A DNA stretch of 64,000 bases from NCBI RefSeq assembly GCF_900188355.1, contig NZ_FZNX01000001.1, forward strand, positions 915,754 to 979,753, in the 5' to 3' direction. Shown one piece after another: positions 1 through 8,640 of the stretch (the first letter of the stretch is position 1; every line of letters starts with the position of its first letter). Origin of the DNA: Lutibacter flavus (GTDB taxonomy: Bacteria > Bacteroidota > Bacteroidia > Flavobacteriales > Flavobacteriaceae). Both the position numbers and the translations under genes were made by a program. Under the pieces are notes generated by a model. The model was given only the letters and a program-made list of their open reading frames with translations, ran no database searches and had not been told where the DNA came from.

Positions 1-1013
1 CTAAATTAAATAGTTATATCGTTACAAATTTACCTTCAAAAATTTTCATATTAGTTGATGAAAATACCAACGAAAATTGCTTACCAATATTAATGCAAGA
101 ACTTGAAACTACAATAGGTATTGAAATTATTGAAATTGAAGCTGGTGAAGAAAATAAAAATTTAGATACTTGTTCTGGAGTTTGGCTTGCACTTACAGAA
201 CTTGGCGCAGATAGAAAAAGTTTATTGATAAATTTAGGAGGTGGGGTAATCACTGATTTAGGCGGTTTTGTCGCTTCTTGTTTTAAAAGAGGAATTTCTT
301 TTATTAACATTCCCACAACCTTATTAAGTATGGTTGACGCCTCTGTAGGCGGAAAAACTGGTGTGGATTTAGGCGTTTTAAAAAATCAAATTGGATTATT
401 TTCTGATCCGGAGATGGTATTGATTGATACAACTTATTTAGATACAGTAACGGAAAGAGAAATACGTTCTGGACTGGCAGAAATCATTAAATATGGATTA
501 ACTTATGATGTGAATCTTTGGAATAAAATTAATGATTTTAAAGAACTTAATCTTAACAATATTACTACTCTAATTCATCGTTCAATTGAAATTAAAAACG
601 AAGTGGTTACTGAAGACCCTAAAGAAGCTGGAATAAGAAAAGTTTTAAATTATGGCCATACTTTAGGACATGCAATTGAATCATATTTTCTGGAATCTAA
701 TGACAAAGAAAATTTAACACATGGAGAAGCAATTGCAATTGGGATGATTACTGAAGCTTATTTATCAGAAAAATTGCTAAATTTTTCATCAGATAAGTTG
801 AACCATATTAAACAAAAACTAATTAAAATTTATGGTAAGGTTATAATTGAGCCTCAAGATTATAACGCTATTATGGAACTTTTAATTCACGACAAGAAAA
901 ATGTTAGCGGACAAGTTAATTTTGTATTGTTAACTGATTATGAGCATTTTAAATTTGATTGCGTTGTTAAAAAAGACTTGTTAATACACGCATTAGATTA
1001 CTATAATAGTTAA
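1..1013 (+). CDS. aroB: 3-dehydroquinate synthase, 5' end cut by window edge
   Basis: This enzyme converts DAHP to 3-dehydroquinate, the second step of the shikimate pathway to aromatic amino acids, in the cytoplasm with NAD and a divalent metal. The glycine-rich NAD motif GGGVITDLGGFVA lies near nt 237-275 and is followed by IPTTLLSMVDASVGGKTG. The metal ligands are visible as the Glu in SGLAEIIKYG (about nt 470), the His in NYGHTLGHAIES (about nt 645) and the His in LTHGEAIAIGM (about nt 715). The reading frame stays open from the ATG at 93 back to position 3, with family-like sequence (KIFILVDENT), so the gene starts outside the window and 93 is not the real start. It converges with bshA. 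Confidence 0.95.
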   Translation, partial: KLNSYIVTNLPSKIFILVDENTNENCLPILMQELETTIGIEIIEIEAGEENKNLDTCSGVWLALTELGADRKSLLINLGGGVITDLGGFVASCFKRGISFINIPTTLLSMVDASVGGKTGVDLGVLKNQIGLFSDPEMVLIDTTYLDTVTEREIRSGLAEIIKYGLTYDVNLWNKINDFKELNLNNITTLIHRSIEIKNEVVTEDPKEAGIRKVLNYGHTLGHAIESYFLESNDKENLTHGEAIAIGMITEAYLSEKLLNFSSDKLNHIKQKLIKIYGKVIIEPQDYNAIMELLIHDKKNVSGQVNFVLLTDYEHFKFDCVVKKDLLIHALDYYNS

Positions 1014-1135
1014 TTATTAATTACGAATAATTAATTAAAAATTATAAGTTAATAAATTCTTTCTATATTTTTTATTCTATTCTTTTTTTTATAAAGAACT
1101 AATGTCTAATCGCCAAAAGCGAATAACTTTAAAGC

Positions 1136-2269
1136 CTAACAACAGCCTACAATAACTTCTCTATATACTTCTTTATAAGCAGGCAATACATTTTGTAAGC
1201 TAAAACGTTTGGCTTGTTCTAATGCATTCTCTTTAAACTGTTGTAATCTATCCGAATCTTCTAAAATAAATATACCATTTTTAGCCATATCATCGGTATC
1301 TCCTACATTACTCATAAATCCTGTAACTCCATTTATATTTACTTCTGGTAAACCTCCGGCATTGGTAGAAATCACAGGTGTTCTTGCTGCCATTGCTTCT
1401 AAAGCTGCTAAACCAAAACTTTCAGTTTGTGATGGTAATAAAAACAAATCAGAATAGCATAATAATTTATTAACTTCATTACTATTTCCTAAAAACAGCA
1501 CTTTGTCTAGAATCCCTAAATCTTTAGCCTGGCATTCAATATTCTCTCTATCAGGTCCTTCACCTACTAACAATAATTTTGAAGGAATTACTTTTTGAAT
1601 TTTATAAAAGATTTCCATTACATCAGATGCCCTTTTAACAGGTCGTAAATTGCTAATATGTGTTATAATTCGCTCGTTTTCATTAGCAATTGTATTTCTT
1701 TGGCACTCTGGAGCTTCAATTTCAGGATATTTTTCAAAATCAATAAAATTATGAATCACATGAATTTCCTTAGTTATATTAAATAAACGCAAGGTATCAC
1801 TCTTTAAACTTTCTGAAACCGTTGTAACAACATCAGAATTATTAATGCTAAATTCAACTGCAGTTTTATAATTTGGATGACTTCCTACTAAAGTAATATC
1901 TGTACCATGAAGTGTTGTAACCACTTTTATATCAATACCCTTTTCCTTTAACATTTGCTTTGCCATATAAGCTGCATATGCGTGTGGAATTGCATAATGA
2001 ACGTGCAAAATCTCTAAATCATACATTTGAACAACTTCTACCATTTTGCTCGATAACGCTAATTCATAAGGTTGAAATTGAAATAATGGATATTCTTCAA
2101 CAAATACTTCGTGAAAATGAATGTCATTTGAAATAAAATCCAAACGAACCGGTTGTTTATACGTTATAAAGTGAACGTGATGTCCTTTTTGGGCCAAAGC
2201 CATTCCTAATTCAGTTGCTACTACTCCACTTCCTCCAAATGTTGGATAACAAACAATACCTATTTTCAT
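1136..2269 (-). CDS. bshA: N-acetyl-alpha-D-glucosaminyl L-malate synthase BshA
   Basis: BshA transfers GlcNAc from UDP-GlcNAc to L-malate, the first step of bacillithiol synthesis; bacillithiol is the low-molecular-weight thiol of Bacteroidetes and Firmicutes. The 377-residue protein is a complete GT-B fold, family 4 glycosyltransferase. Its N-terminus reads MKIGIVCYPTFGGSGVVATE, the donor/acceptor glycine loop typical of BshA. HGTDITLVG follows near residue 121, and the C-terminal lobe carries the E-x7-E region in SQTESFGLAALEA near residue 280-292. Other family 4 glycosyltransferases share the fold, but the N-terminal loop and the malate-type HGTD segment favour BshA. No other bacillithiol gene lies nearby. 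Confidence 0.9.
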   Translation of the reverse strand: MKIGIVCYPTFGGSGVVATELGMALAQKGHHVHFITYKQPVRLDFISNDIHFHEVFVEEYPLFQFQPYELALSSKMVEVVQMYDLEILHVHYAIPHAYAAYMAKQMLKEKGIDIKVVTTLHGTDITLVGSHPNYKTAVEFSINNSDVVTTVSESLKSDTLRLFNITKEIHVIHNFIDFEKYPEIEAPECQRNTIANENERIITHISNLRPVKRASDVMEIFYKIQKVIPSKLLLVGEGPDRENIECQAKDLGILDKVLFLGNSNEVNKLLCYSDLFLLPSQTESFGLAALEAMAARTPVISTNAGGLPEVNINGVTGFMSNVGDTDDMAKNGIFILEDSDRLQQFKENALEQAKRFSLQNVLPAYKEVYREVIVGCC

Positions 2270-2399
2270 GAAATTATTTTAAAAATTAAAAGATTTAAAA
2301 ATTGAAAAGAACATCAATCTTCAGCACTTCAATAATAGTTGTAAATATAATTGTAAACTTACAATTTTAAGGTTTGAATATTATAAAAATATCATAAAA

Positions 2400-2433
2400 A
2401 AAACCTCTTTCAAATTAATTTGAAAGAGGTTTT
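2400..2433 (-). terminator. Rho-independent terminator after the transketolase subunit
   Basis: A perfect 17-bp inverted repeat (arms 2400-2416 and 2417-2433, core AACCTCTTTCAAATT) is followed on the minus strand by a run of eight T. It lies about 50 nt after the transketolase stop codon, so the transcript ends here rather than running into bshA. Confidence 0.85.
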
Positions 2434-2483
2434 AAATATTTTATAAAATATCCAGTTTAAACTTTAACGCCTAATCCTGTAAA

Positions 2484-3329
2484 TTAATAATCTCCTAATG
2501 TTTCAGGATTTTGTCTTAGCGCTTCTTCTAGTTGCTCATCACTTGGAGCTTTACCATGCCAAGCGTGCGTATGCATCATAAAATCAATTCCATTCCCCAT
2601 TTCAGAATGTAATAATATACATACAGGTTTTCCATTTCCTGTTAATGTCTTAGCTTCAGCCAATCCCTTTTTAATACTGTCAATATCATTTCCTTTTTCA
2701 ATATCTAAAACAATCCATCCAAAAGCTTCAAATTTAGCTCTTAAATCACCCATAGGCATTACTTGGTCTGTAGAACCATCTATTTGTTGCCCGTTATAAT
2801 CTATTGTTGCAATTAAATTATCAACTTTTTTACCTGCAGCATACATAATTGCTTCCCAATTTTGTCCTTCTTGTAATTCTCCATCACCATGCAATGTGTA
2901 AACCAATTTAGAATCTCCATTTAATTTTTTAGCTTGAGCAGCACCTAAAGCAACACTCATACCCTGACCTAAAGATCCAGAAGCAATTCTAACACCTGGT
3001 AAACCTTCGTGGGTTGTTGGGTGACCTTGCAACCTTGTATTTAAAAGTCTAAAAGTACCTAATTCTTTTACAGGAAAATAACCACTTCTTGCCAAAACAC
3101 TATAATAAACTGGAGAAATATGACCATTTGATAAAAAGAATAAATCTTCATTTACACCATCCATAGTAAAATCAGTAGAATACTCCATTACTTCTTGATA
3201 TAAAACTGTTAAAAATTCATTACAACCTAATGAGCCTCCGGGATGTCCAGATTTTACAGCATGTACCATTCTAACTATATCTCTTCTTACTTGTTGTGCA
3301 AAATCTTGCAATTGTTGTGTAGTTGACAT
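2484..3329 (-). CDS. Transketolase, N-terminal (TPP-binding) subunit
   Basis: This is the thiamine-diphosphate-binding half of transketolase, which moves two-carbon units in the non-oxidative pentose phosphate pathway. In many bacteria the enzyme is split into N- and C-terminal subunits, and this 281-residue protein matches only the first half. SGHPGGSLG is at residues 27-35, and the TPP motif starts GDGE at 148-151 with the Asn at 157. The protein ends at a normal N-half terminus (ETLGDY). The C-terminal subunit would be expected next to it but is absent on both sides: a strong terminator and bshA follow, and an unrelated gene precedes. A full promoter lies 25 nt upstream. Confidence 0.9.
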   Translation of the reverse strand: MSTTQQLQDFAQQVRRDIVRMVHAVKSGHPGGSLGCNEFLTVLYQEVMEYSTDFTMDGVNEDLFFLSNGHISPVYYSVLARSGYFPVKELGTFRLLNTRLQGHPTTHEGLPGVRIASGSLGQGMSVALGAAQAKKLNGDSKLVYTLHGDGELQEGQNWEAIMYAAGKKVDNLIATIDYNGQQIDGSTDQVMPMGDLRAKFEAFGWIVLDIEKGNDIDSIKKGLAEAKTLTGNGKPVCILLHSEMGNGIDFMMHTHAWHGKAPSDEQLEEALRQNPETLGDY

Positions 3330-3354
3330 TTCTTTGTTTTTTATTTTAAAAGCA

Positions 3355-3384
3355 CAAAAATACTATTTTAGAATTATGAGACAA
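3355..3384 (-). promoter_or_regulatory. Bacteroidetes sigma-70-type promoter of the transketolase subunit
   Basis: TTG (3384-3382), a spacer of exactly 19 nt and TATTTTTG (3362-3355) match the Bacteroidetes housekeeping consensus TTG-N19-TAnnTTTG. The ATG is 25 nt further on. Confidence 0.8.
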
Positions 3385-3617
3385 TAACTTTTATCAATAA
3401 AGTTTTAATTGTGTTATTAACAGTTTTACCTCTTGGCTTTAAGCAATTAGCTTTTGGTATTTGGTTATCTATCATACTATACAACATTAAAGCATACGAT
3501 TGTCTAAATTTTATTTCAAAAACTTCCTATCAAAGAAGTTTATTCTTATTTAATCCAATAATTAAATAACATTCAAACTTTGAGGATTTGAAACTTTTAA
3601 CTTTCAGACTTTAGGTA

Positions 3618-4904
3618 TTAGGTTTTCTGCTTTTTCTTTTTTGCTGCTGGAAAAAGGACATTATTTAAAATAAGTCGATATCCCGGAGAATTTGGGTGTA
3701 AATCTAATTCTGTTTTTGGGTCTCCTACTCTATGTTGGTAATCTTCAGGATCGTGACCTCCATAAAAAGTAAACATTCCTTTTCCTTTTACCCCATGAAT
3801 ATAACGGGCTTCTCTATTTGATTTTATTTCACCCATAACCAAAACACTAGATTTAACAGCATCTCTGTCAAAACTAGTCGTTTGTCCCATAAACCCTTTA
3901 ACTAATTGTGTATGATTTTGACATAGCATAGTTGGAATTGGATCCCATTTTGCTGAATATTCTTTCAATGAAAAATAATCTGATGTTCGTTGAATACTCC
4001 TACGTTTACGAGTCATGTCTATAGAAGAAAATTCATATTCAACTGGACTTCTAACCAAAGTAAAATCTTTAAACGCAAATGTTTTATTGTAATCTATTTT
4101 ATTTTGATAGTCCACTTCTGATGGATCTCCATCAAACATAGTTTCACATATATCAACACCATCTGCGGCTAATGCAATGTCAAAACTATCTGTTGCTGAG
4201 CACATTGCAAACATAAAACCACCACCGTAAACAAAATCTCTAATTTTTTTTGATACTGCTAATTTTTCTTCAGAAACTTTTGAAAATCCTAATTTGGTTG
4301 CTAATTCTTCTGCAGCCTTTTTTTGCTCTAAATACCAAGGGGCAGCTCTATAAGAACCATAAAATTTACCAAACTGCCCTGTAAAATCTTCATGATGTAA
4401 GTGCAACCATTCGTATAATAATAACTTATCATTTAAAACTTCTTCATCATAAACAACATCAAAAGGGATTTCGGCATAGGTTAAAACCATGGTAACTGCA
4501 TCGTCCCAAGGCAATTTATCTTTGGGAGAATATACAGCTATTTTTGGTGCTTTTTCCAAAACAACTGCTTCCATATTTTTTGAAGGACTACTTATTTCTT
4601 CTAGAATATGCGCTGCTTGTGTATCTGAAATAACTCGAAATGTAACTCCTCTGATTTTACATTCATTTCTTGTAGCTTCATTATCTTCTAATAAAAAGGA
4701 TCCACCTTCGTAATTTAATAACCACTGTGCTGTATTTCCTTTTTCTAAAGACCAAAATGTAATTCCATAAGCTTTTAAATGATTCGTCTGTGTAATAGCA
4801 TCCATTGGAATTAAAATGAATGAGGCATAAATTGTAGATGTGCATAAAAACACAAAAACAATAAAAAGTTGTTTAAAAATTGATTGAATTCTATTTTTTA
4901 GCAA
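3618..4904 (-). CDS. Conserved envelope protein, commonly mislabelled 'asparagine synthetase B'
   Basis: I recognise this 428-residue protein as a highly conserved flavobacterial family that databases often call asparagine synthetase B. The sequence does not support that name. There is no N-terminal nucleophilic Cys and no ATP-pyrophosphatase SGGxDS motif. It begins with a hydrophobic signal or anchor segment (about residues 12-28). The segment IAVYSPKDKLPWDDAV, the GGGFMFAMCSATDS stretch with a buried Cys, and the C-terminal SPGYRLILNNVLFPA recall glutamine-amidotransferase-like (ThuA-type) folds, but that is inference. It follows dnaB with a 10-nt gap, so the two are probably co-transcribed. 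Its function is unknown. Confidence 0.75.
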   Translation of the reverse strand: MLKNRIQSIFKQLFIVFVFLCTSTIYASFILIPMDAITQTNHLKAYGITFWSLEKGNTAQWLLNYEGGSFLLEDNEATRNECKIRGVTFRVISDTQAAHILEEISSPSKNMEAVVLEKAPKIAVYSPKDKLPWDDAVTMVLTYAEIPFDVVYDEEVLNDKLLLYEWLHLHHEDFTGQFGKFYGSYRAAPWYLEQKKAAEELATKLGFSKVSEEKLAVSKKIRDFVYGGGFMFAMCSATDSFDIALAADGVDICETMFDGDPSEVDYQNKIDYNKTFAFKDFTLVRSPVEYEFSSIDMTRKRRSIQRTSDYFSLKEYSAKWDPIPTMLCQNHTQLVKGFMGQTTSFDRDAVKSSVLVMGEIKSNREARYIHGVKGKGMFTFYGGHDPEDYQHRVGDPKTELDLHPNSPGYRLILNNVLFPAAKKKKQKT

Positions 4905-4914
4905 ATTGTTTTAT

Positions 4915-6432
4915 TTAAAATGGAACGTCTCCATCATCTAAATTATCTACAGATCCAAATGCATCTTCAGGACTTACCTGATTTCCTGCAGCAATTGCAG
5001 TATTCATTTTAGACTGAAACTCATTTCCAAAATCTTCATCTAAGTTACTAAATTGAGCTAAATGCCCTGTAAATTTTAACCTAATGTTTTCTAAACCACC
5101 ATTTCTGTGTTTTGCAACTATAAATTCTGCCTGACCTTCACAAGGTGTTCTCTCTTCATCATCCCATTCTGTTAGGCCGTAATATTCTGGTCTAAAAATA
5201 AATGATACAATATCTGCATCTTGTTCAATTGCACCAGATTCACGTAAATCTGATAATAAAGGTCGTTTACTTCCTCCACGCGTTTCAACTGCCCTTGATA
5301 ATTGCGAAAGTGCAATTACAGGAATTGCAAGTTCTTTTGCTAATGCCTTTAAATTACGAGAAATTGTTGAAATTTCTTGTTCACGATTTCCTCCAGATGA
5401 ATTACCAGCAGTCATTAATTGCAAGTAATCAATAACTATAATTTTTATACCATGTTGAGATGCTAAACGACGTGCTTTTGCACGTAAATCAAAAATAGAT
5501 AATGATGGAGTATCATCAATAAAAATTGGAGCTTTTGATAGGTTTTTAACTTTTACATTTAACTGTTCCCATTCATGTGGTTCTAAATTTCCTTTTCTTA
5601 ATTTCCCTGAAGAAATTCCAGTTTCACTAGAAATCATACGAGTTATTAACTGTACAGAAGACATCTCTAATGAAAAAATAGCAACTGGTGTATCAAAATC
5701 TATTGCCATATTTTTAGCCATAGACATTACAAATGCCGTTTTACCCATACCAGGACGCGCAGCTAAAATAACTAAATCTGAAGGTTGCCATCCAGATGTT
5801 AATTCATCTAATCGATTAAAACCAGTGGCCACACCACTCATTCCACTTTTATTAGAAATCTCCTGAATCTTTTTTATCGCCTGTGTTACAAGCCCTTGAG
5901 CATCTTCGGAACCTTTTTTAAGATTTCCCTGAGTTACTTCAAATAGTTTTGTTTCTGCATCATCTAACAAATCAAAAACGTCTACAGTTTCATCATATGC
6001 TTCTTCAATTATTTCGGCAGAAATTGAGATTAATTTACGTTGTATATATTTTTGAAGAATAATACGTGCGTGAAATTCGATATGCGCAGATGAAGATACC
6101 TTTTGAGTTAAACCAACCAAATAAAAATCACCACCTACTAAATCTAAATTACCTGTTTTACGTAATTGATTTGCAACGGTTAATAAATCTGTTGGTTCAG
6201 AATTTTGAAACAAAGTATAAATCGCTTCATAAATATGTTGATGTGTTTCTTTATAAAAAACTTCAGGGTGTAAAATATCAATTACATCATCAACACCTTT
6301 TTTGTCAATCATCATTGCACCTAACACAGCCTCCTCTAAATCAAGAGCTTGAGGAGGAAGCTTTCCTTTTTCAAGACTAATTACTGAACTCTTTCTTAAT
6401 GTTTTAGCTGGAATAGGTTTTAAATTTTTCAC
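4915..6432 (-). CDS. dnaB: Replicative DNA helicase DnaB
   Basis: DnaB is the hexameric 5'-3' helicase that opens the replication fork and works with primase. The 505-residue protein has the N-terminal DnaB domain (LDLEEAVLGAMMIDK, residues 30-45), a linker, and a RecA-like C-terminal domain. Walker A is ARPGMGKTA near residue 225 and Walker B is IIVIDYLQL near 331-340, followed by LSQLSRAVETR. The protein ends in an acidic tail (DNLDDGDVPF). No intein is present, since all helicase motifs are contiguous. It is the first gene of a pair with the downstream envelope protein. A possible promoter box TACATTTG lies at 6547-6540, giving a leader of roughly 100 nt. Confidence 0.97.
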   Translation of the reverse strand: MKNLKPIPAKTLRKSSVISLEKGKLPPQALDLEEAVLGAMMIDKKGVDDVIDILHPEVFYKETHQHIYEAIYTLFQNSEPTDLLTVANQLRKTGNLDLVGGDFYLVGLTQKVSSSAHIEFHARIILQKYIQRKLISISAEIIEEAYDETVDVFDLLDDAETKLFEVTQGNLKKGSEDAQGLVTQAIKKIQEISNKSGMSGVATGFNRLDELTSGWQPSDLVILAARPGMGKTAFVMSMAKNMAIDFDTPVAIFSLEMSSVQLITRMISSETGISSGKLRKGNLEPHEWEQLNVKVKNLSKAPIFIDDTPSLSIFDLRAKARRLASQHGIKIIVIDYLQLMTAGNSSGGNREQEISTISRNLKALAKELAIPVIALSQLSRAVETRGGSKRPLLSDLRESGAIEQDADIVSFIFRPEYYGLTEWDDEERTPCEGQAEFIVAKHRNGGLENIRLKFTGHLAQFSNLDEDFGNEFQSKMNTAIAAGNQVSPEDAFGSVDNLDDGDVPF

Positions 6433-6669
6433 TCTATAATTCGTAATTTATTTTTTGAAATATTTTATATTTATAAATTAATGGGACTATAAAAATAGTT
6501 ATTAATTTAGGAAATAAGGCTTCTTATTTTTGAACAAAGCAAATGTAATTTTTATTACACTAAATCACTTCCAATTTCTAATTTTATTTTTTGAACAAAA
6601 TATTGTTAAAAATTTCCCAATCCTTGTTAACAACTTTTTTTTAACGGAATCATTTGATAATTTATTTCA

Positions 6670-6677
6670 TATTTTTG
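6670..6677 (+). promoter_or_regulatory. TAnnTTTG box immediately before the DUF3810 gene
   Basis: TATTTTTG ends 4 nt before the ATG. If it is a -7 element, transcription starts at or beside the start codon and the mRNA is leaderless. No TTG lies at the ideal 19-nt distance. Confidence 0.55.
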
Positions 6678-6681
6678 AAAA

Positions 6682-7755
6682 ATGAATTCCAAAAAAACAT
6701 ATAAAATTCTAACATTATTATTGTTAATGCAATGGGCTTTTATTCAAATCATAGCTAACTATCCAAACTACATAGAAAAATATTATTCGAATGGATTATA
6801 TATTTATGTGTCCCGCTTTTTTCGTATTCTTTTTGGTTGGTTACCCTTTTCAATTGGTGATTTGTTGTATTTGAGCTTAATTATATTAATTATTAGGGCA
6901 ATTATCTCAGTTATTAAAACTAAAAAAATAAACTTTAAAAGAACAGTATATAAAGTTTTAGGAATTAGTTCAATTATTTTTTTTGTATTTCATTTTAACT
7001 GGGGATTAAATTACTTTAGAGTTCCTTTAAATGAAACATTAAATATTGAAAAAGAAAACTATTCAAATACAGAATTAATTAATTTCACTAAAAAATTAAT
7101 TTTGAAAACAAATGAAATTCATGTTTCAATTACAAAAAACGATACCATATTAATTGAGAATCCAGCTTCAAAAAAGGAAATAAAAGAAAGTGCACAATTA
7201 GCATATAATGAGTTAGAATCTAATTTTCCTCAATTTTCATATAAAAATCCAAAAGTAAAACACTCACTTTTTAGTGTACCTTTAACTTATATGGGATTTG
7301 CAGGTTATTTAAATCCAATTACCAATGAGGCTCAGGTAAATTCATTAATTCCAAAAAATAATTATGCCGCTACTGTCTGCCATGAAATAGCACACCAAGT
7401 TGGTATTGCTTCAGAAAGCGAAGCAAATTTTGTTGGGTATTTGGCTGCAACACATTCTAAAGATAAATATTTTAATTATTCGGGATATTCATTGGCATTG
7501 CGATATTCTTTATTTGAAGTATATAGAAAAGATTCCGTGCAATTTGAAAATTTAAAACCTTTAATAAATAAGGGTATTTTAAAAGACTTCAAACAAAGTC
7601 AAGATTTTTGGGAATCATATCATAATTGGACTGAAAAATATTTTAAGACTTTTTATGATAATTATCTTAAAGCAAACAAGCAAAAAGATGGTATTAAAGG
7701 CTATAATAAATTAGTTACACTATTAATAAATTATTATAAAACTAAAGATATCTAA
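6682..7755 (+). CDS. DUF3810 membrane protein with a zinc-protease motif
   Basis: This 357-residue protein matches the DUF3810 family of Bacteroidetes. It has three N-terminal hydrophobic segments (about residues 9-25, 60-77 and 93-108), followed by a soluble domain probably outside the membrane. The motif HEIAHQ at residues 234-239, with SESEAN at 245-250, is the arrangement of a zincin metallopeptidase (HExxH plus a downstream Glu). Proteolysis is therefore likely but not shown for the family, and no substrate is known. The gene is divergent from dnaB and is followed 24 nt later by a TrmH-like gene with its own promoter box. The ATG is preferred because a TAnnTTTG box ends 4 nt before it. 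Confidence 0.85.
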   Translation: MNSKKTYKILTLLLLMQWAFIQIIANYPNYIEKYYSNGLYIYVSRFFRILFGWLPFSIGDLLYLSLIILIIRAIISVIKTKKINFKRTVYKVLGISSIIFFVFHFNWGLNYFRVPLNETLNIEKENYSNTELINFTKKLILKTNEIHVSITKNDTILIENPASKKEIKESAQLAYNELESNFPQFSYKNPKVKHSLFSVPLTYMGFAGYLNPITNEAQVNSLIPKNNYAATVCHEIAHQVGIASESEANFVGYLAATHSKDKYFNYSGYSLALRYSLFEVYRKDSVQFENLKPLINKGILKDFKQSQDFWESYHNWTEKYFKTFYDNYLKANKQKDGIKGYNKLVTLLINYYKTKDI

Positions 7756-7767
7756 TTAATTAACTGT

Positions 7768-7775
7768 TATTTTTG
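7768..7775 (+). promoter_or_regulatory. TAnnTTTG box immediately before the TrmH-like gene
   Basis: TATTTTTG ends 4 nt before the ATG, with the same geometry as the box in front of the upstream gene. It suggests a separate, leaderless transcript. Confidence 0.55.
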
Positions 7776-7779
7776 CACA

Positions 7780-8583
7780 ATGCACAAACAGATTTCAAGT
7801 ATACATAATCCTTTTATTAAAGACCTTTCTCAATTAAAAGAAAAGTCACGAATTAGAAAAAAAACTCAAACTTTTTTAATTGAAGGTTTGCGTGAAATAT
7901 CTTTAGCAATTGCTGGTGGATATACTATTAAAACAATTTTAGTAGATTTTTCAAAAATAAATCAAACTGAAATAGATAGCCTCTTAACAACCTCAATATC
8001 AGAATTTGAAGTAATAGAAATTTCTAATAATGTATATGAAAAACTGGCAATTAGAGAAACCACAGAAGGTATTTTAGCAGTTGCCAATTCTAAAAATTTA
8101 GCATTGAAATCAATTGAATTTAAAACAGAAAATCCTTTAATTTTAGTTGCTGAAGCTCCTGAGAAACCAGGAAATATTGGTGCTTTGTTGAGAACTGCCG
8201 ATGCGGCTGGAATTGATGCTGTTTTTATTGCAAATCCAAAAACAGACCTTTACAATCCTAATATTATTAGATCAAGTGTTGGTTGTTTATTTACAACAAC
8301 AATTGCAACAGGAACCACTTCAGAAATTATTTCTTTTTTAAAAGAGAAAAACATTAATATATACAGTGCAGCTCTAACGGCTTCTGTTGAATATCAAACA
8401 ATTGACTTTAAAAAACCTTCTGCAATTATAGTTGGCACAGAGGCAACAGGACTCACTGATGAATGGTTAGAAAATACAACTTCAAATATTATCATTCCTA
8501 TGCGAGGTGCAATAGATTCTATGAATGTTTCAGTAAGTGCTGCTATTATTTTATTTGAAGCCGTGAGACAGCGGAATTCATAA
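7780..8583 (+). CDS. SpoU/TrmH-family RNA 2'-O-methyltransferase
   Basis: This 267-residue protein is a SPOUT-class, SAM-dependent methyltransferase that methylates a ribose 2'-OH in rRNA or tRNA. The N-terminal part (FLIEGLREISLAI) is the substrate-binding domain found in RlmB/TsnR-type members. The trefoil-knot domain carries the three SpoU motifs: PEKPGNIGALLRTADAAG (about residues 127-144), IVGTEATGLTDEW, and IPMRGAIDSMNVSVSAA near the C-terminus. The last of these holds the Asn and Ser that line the SAM knot. The exact RNA target cannot be read from the sequence. A second, differently built TrmH protein is encoded near 32 kb. Confidence 0.9.
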   Translation: MHKQISSIHNPFIKDLSQLKEKSRIRKKTQTFLIEGLREISLAIAGGYTIKTILVDFSKINQTEIDSLLTTSISEFEVIEISNNVYEKLAIRETTEGILAVANSKNLALKSIEFKTENPLILVAEAPEKPGNIGALLRTADAAGIDAVFIANPKTDLYNPNIIRSSVGCLFTTTIATGTTSEIISFLKEKNINIYSAALTASVEYQTIDFKKPSAIIVGTEATGLTDEWLENTTSNIIIPMRGAIDSMNVSVSAAIILFEAVRQRNS

Positions 8584-8604
8584 TTTATAATATAAATTAT
8601 GAAT
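8576..8604. repeat. Perfect AT-rich palindrome at the TrmH-like stop codon
   Basis: Two 14-nt arms (8576-8589 and 8591-8604) around a single A form a perfect 29-nt inverted repeat that includes the stop codon. It has almost no GC and no T-run after it, so it is at best a weak terminator or an RNA-stabilising 3' hairpin. Confidence 0.5.
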
Positions 8605-8640
8605 AATAAATTTTACAATTAAACCTTTAAACATTAATAA

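Noticed and set aside
1010-1034. AT-only inverted repeat after aroB as a terminator
   Set aside because: A 9-bp stem of only A and T with no T-run is too weak, and the surrounding DNA is so AT-rich that such repeats are expected.
2457-2483. In-frame codons after the transketolase stop (FTGLGVKV, then a second stop)
   Set aside because: They could be read as an eight-residue extension cut by a recent stop mutation, but the protein already ends at the usual N-half terminus (ETLGDY), so chance is more likely.
3385-3617. Gap between the transketolase promoter and the envelope protein gene as a possible RNA gene
   Set aside because: It has no stable hairpin, promoter box with good spacing or ORF; it seems to be AT-rich spacer.
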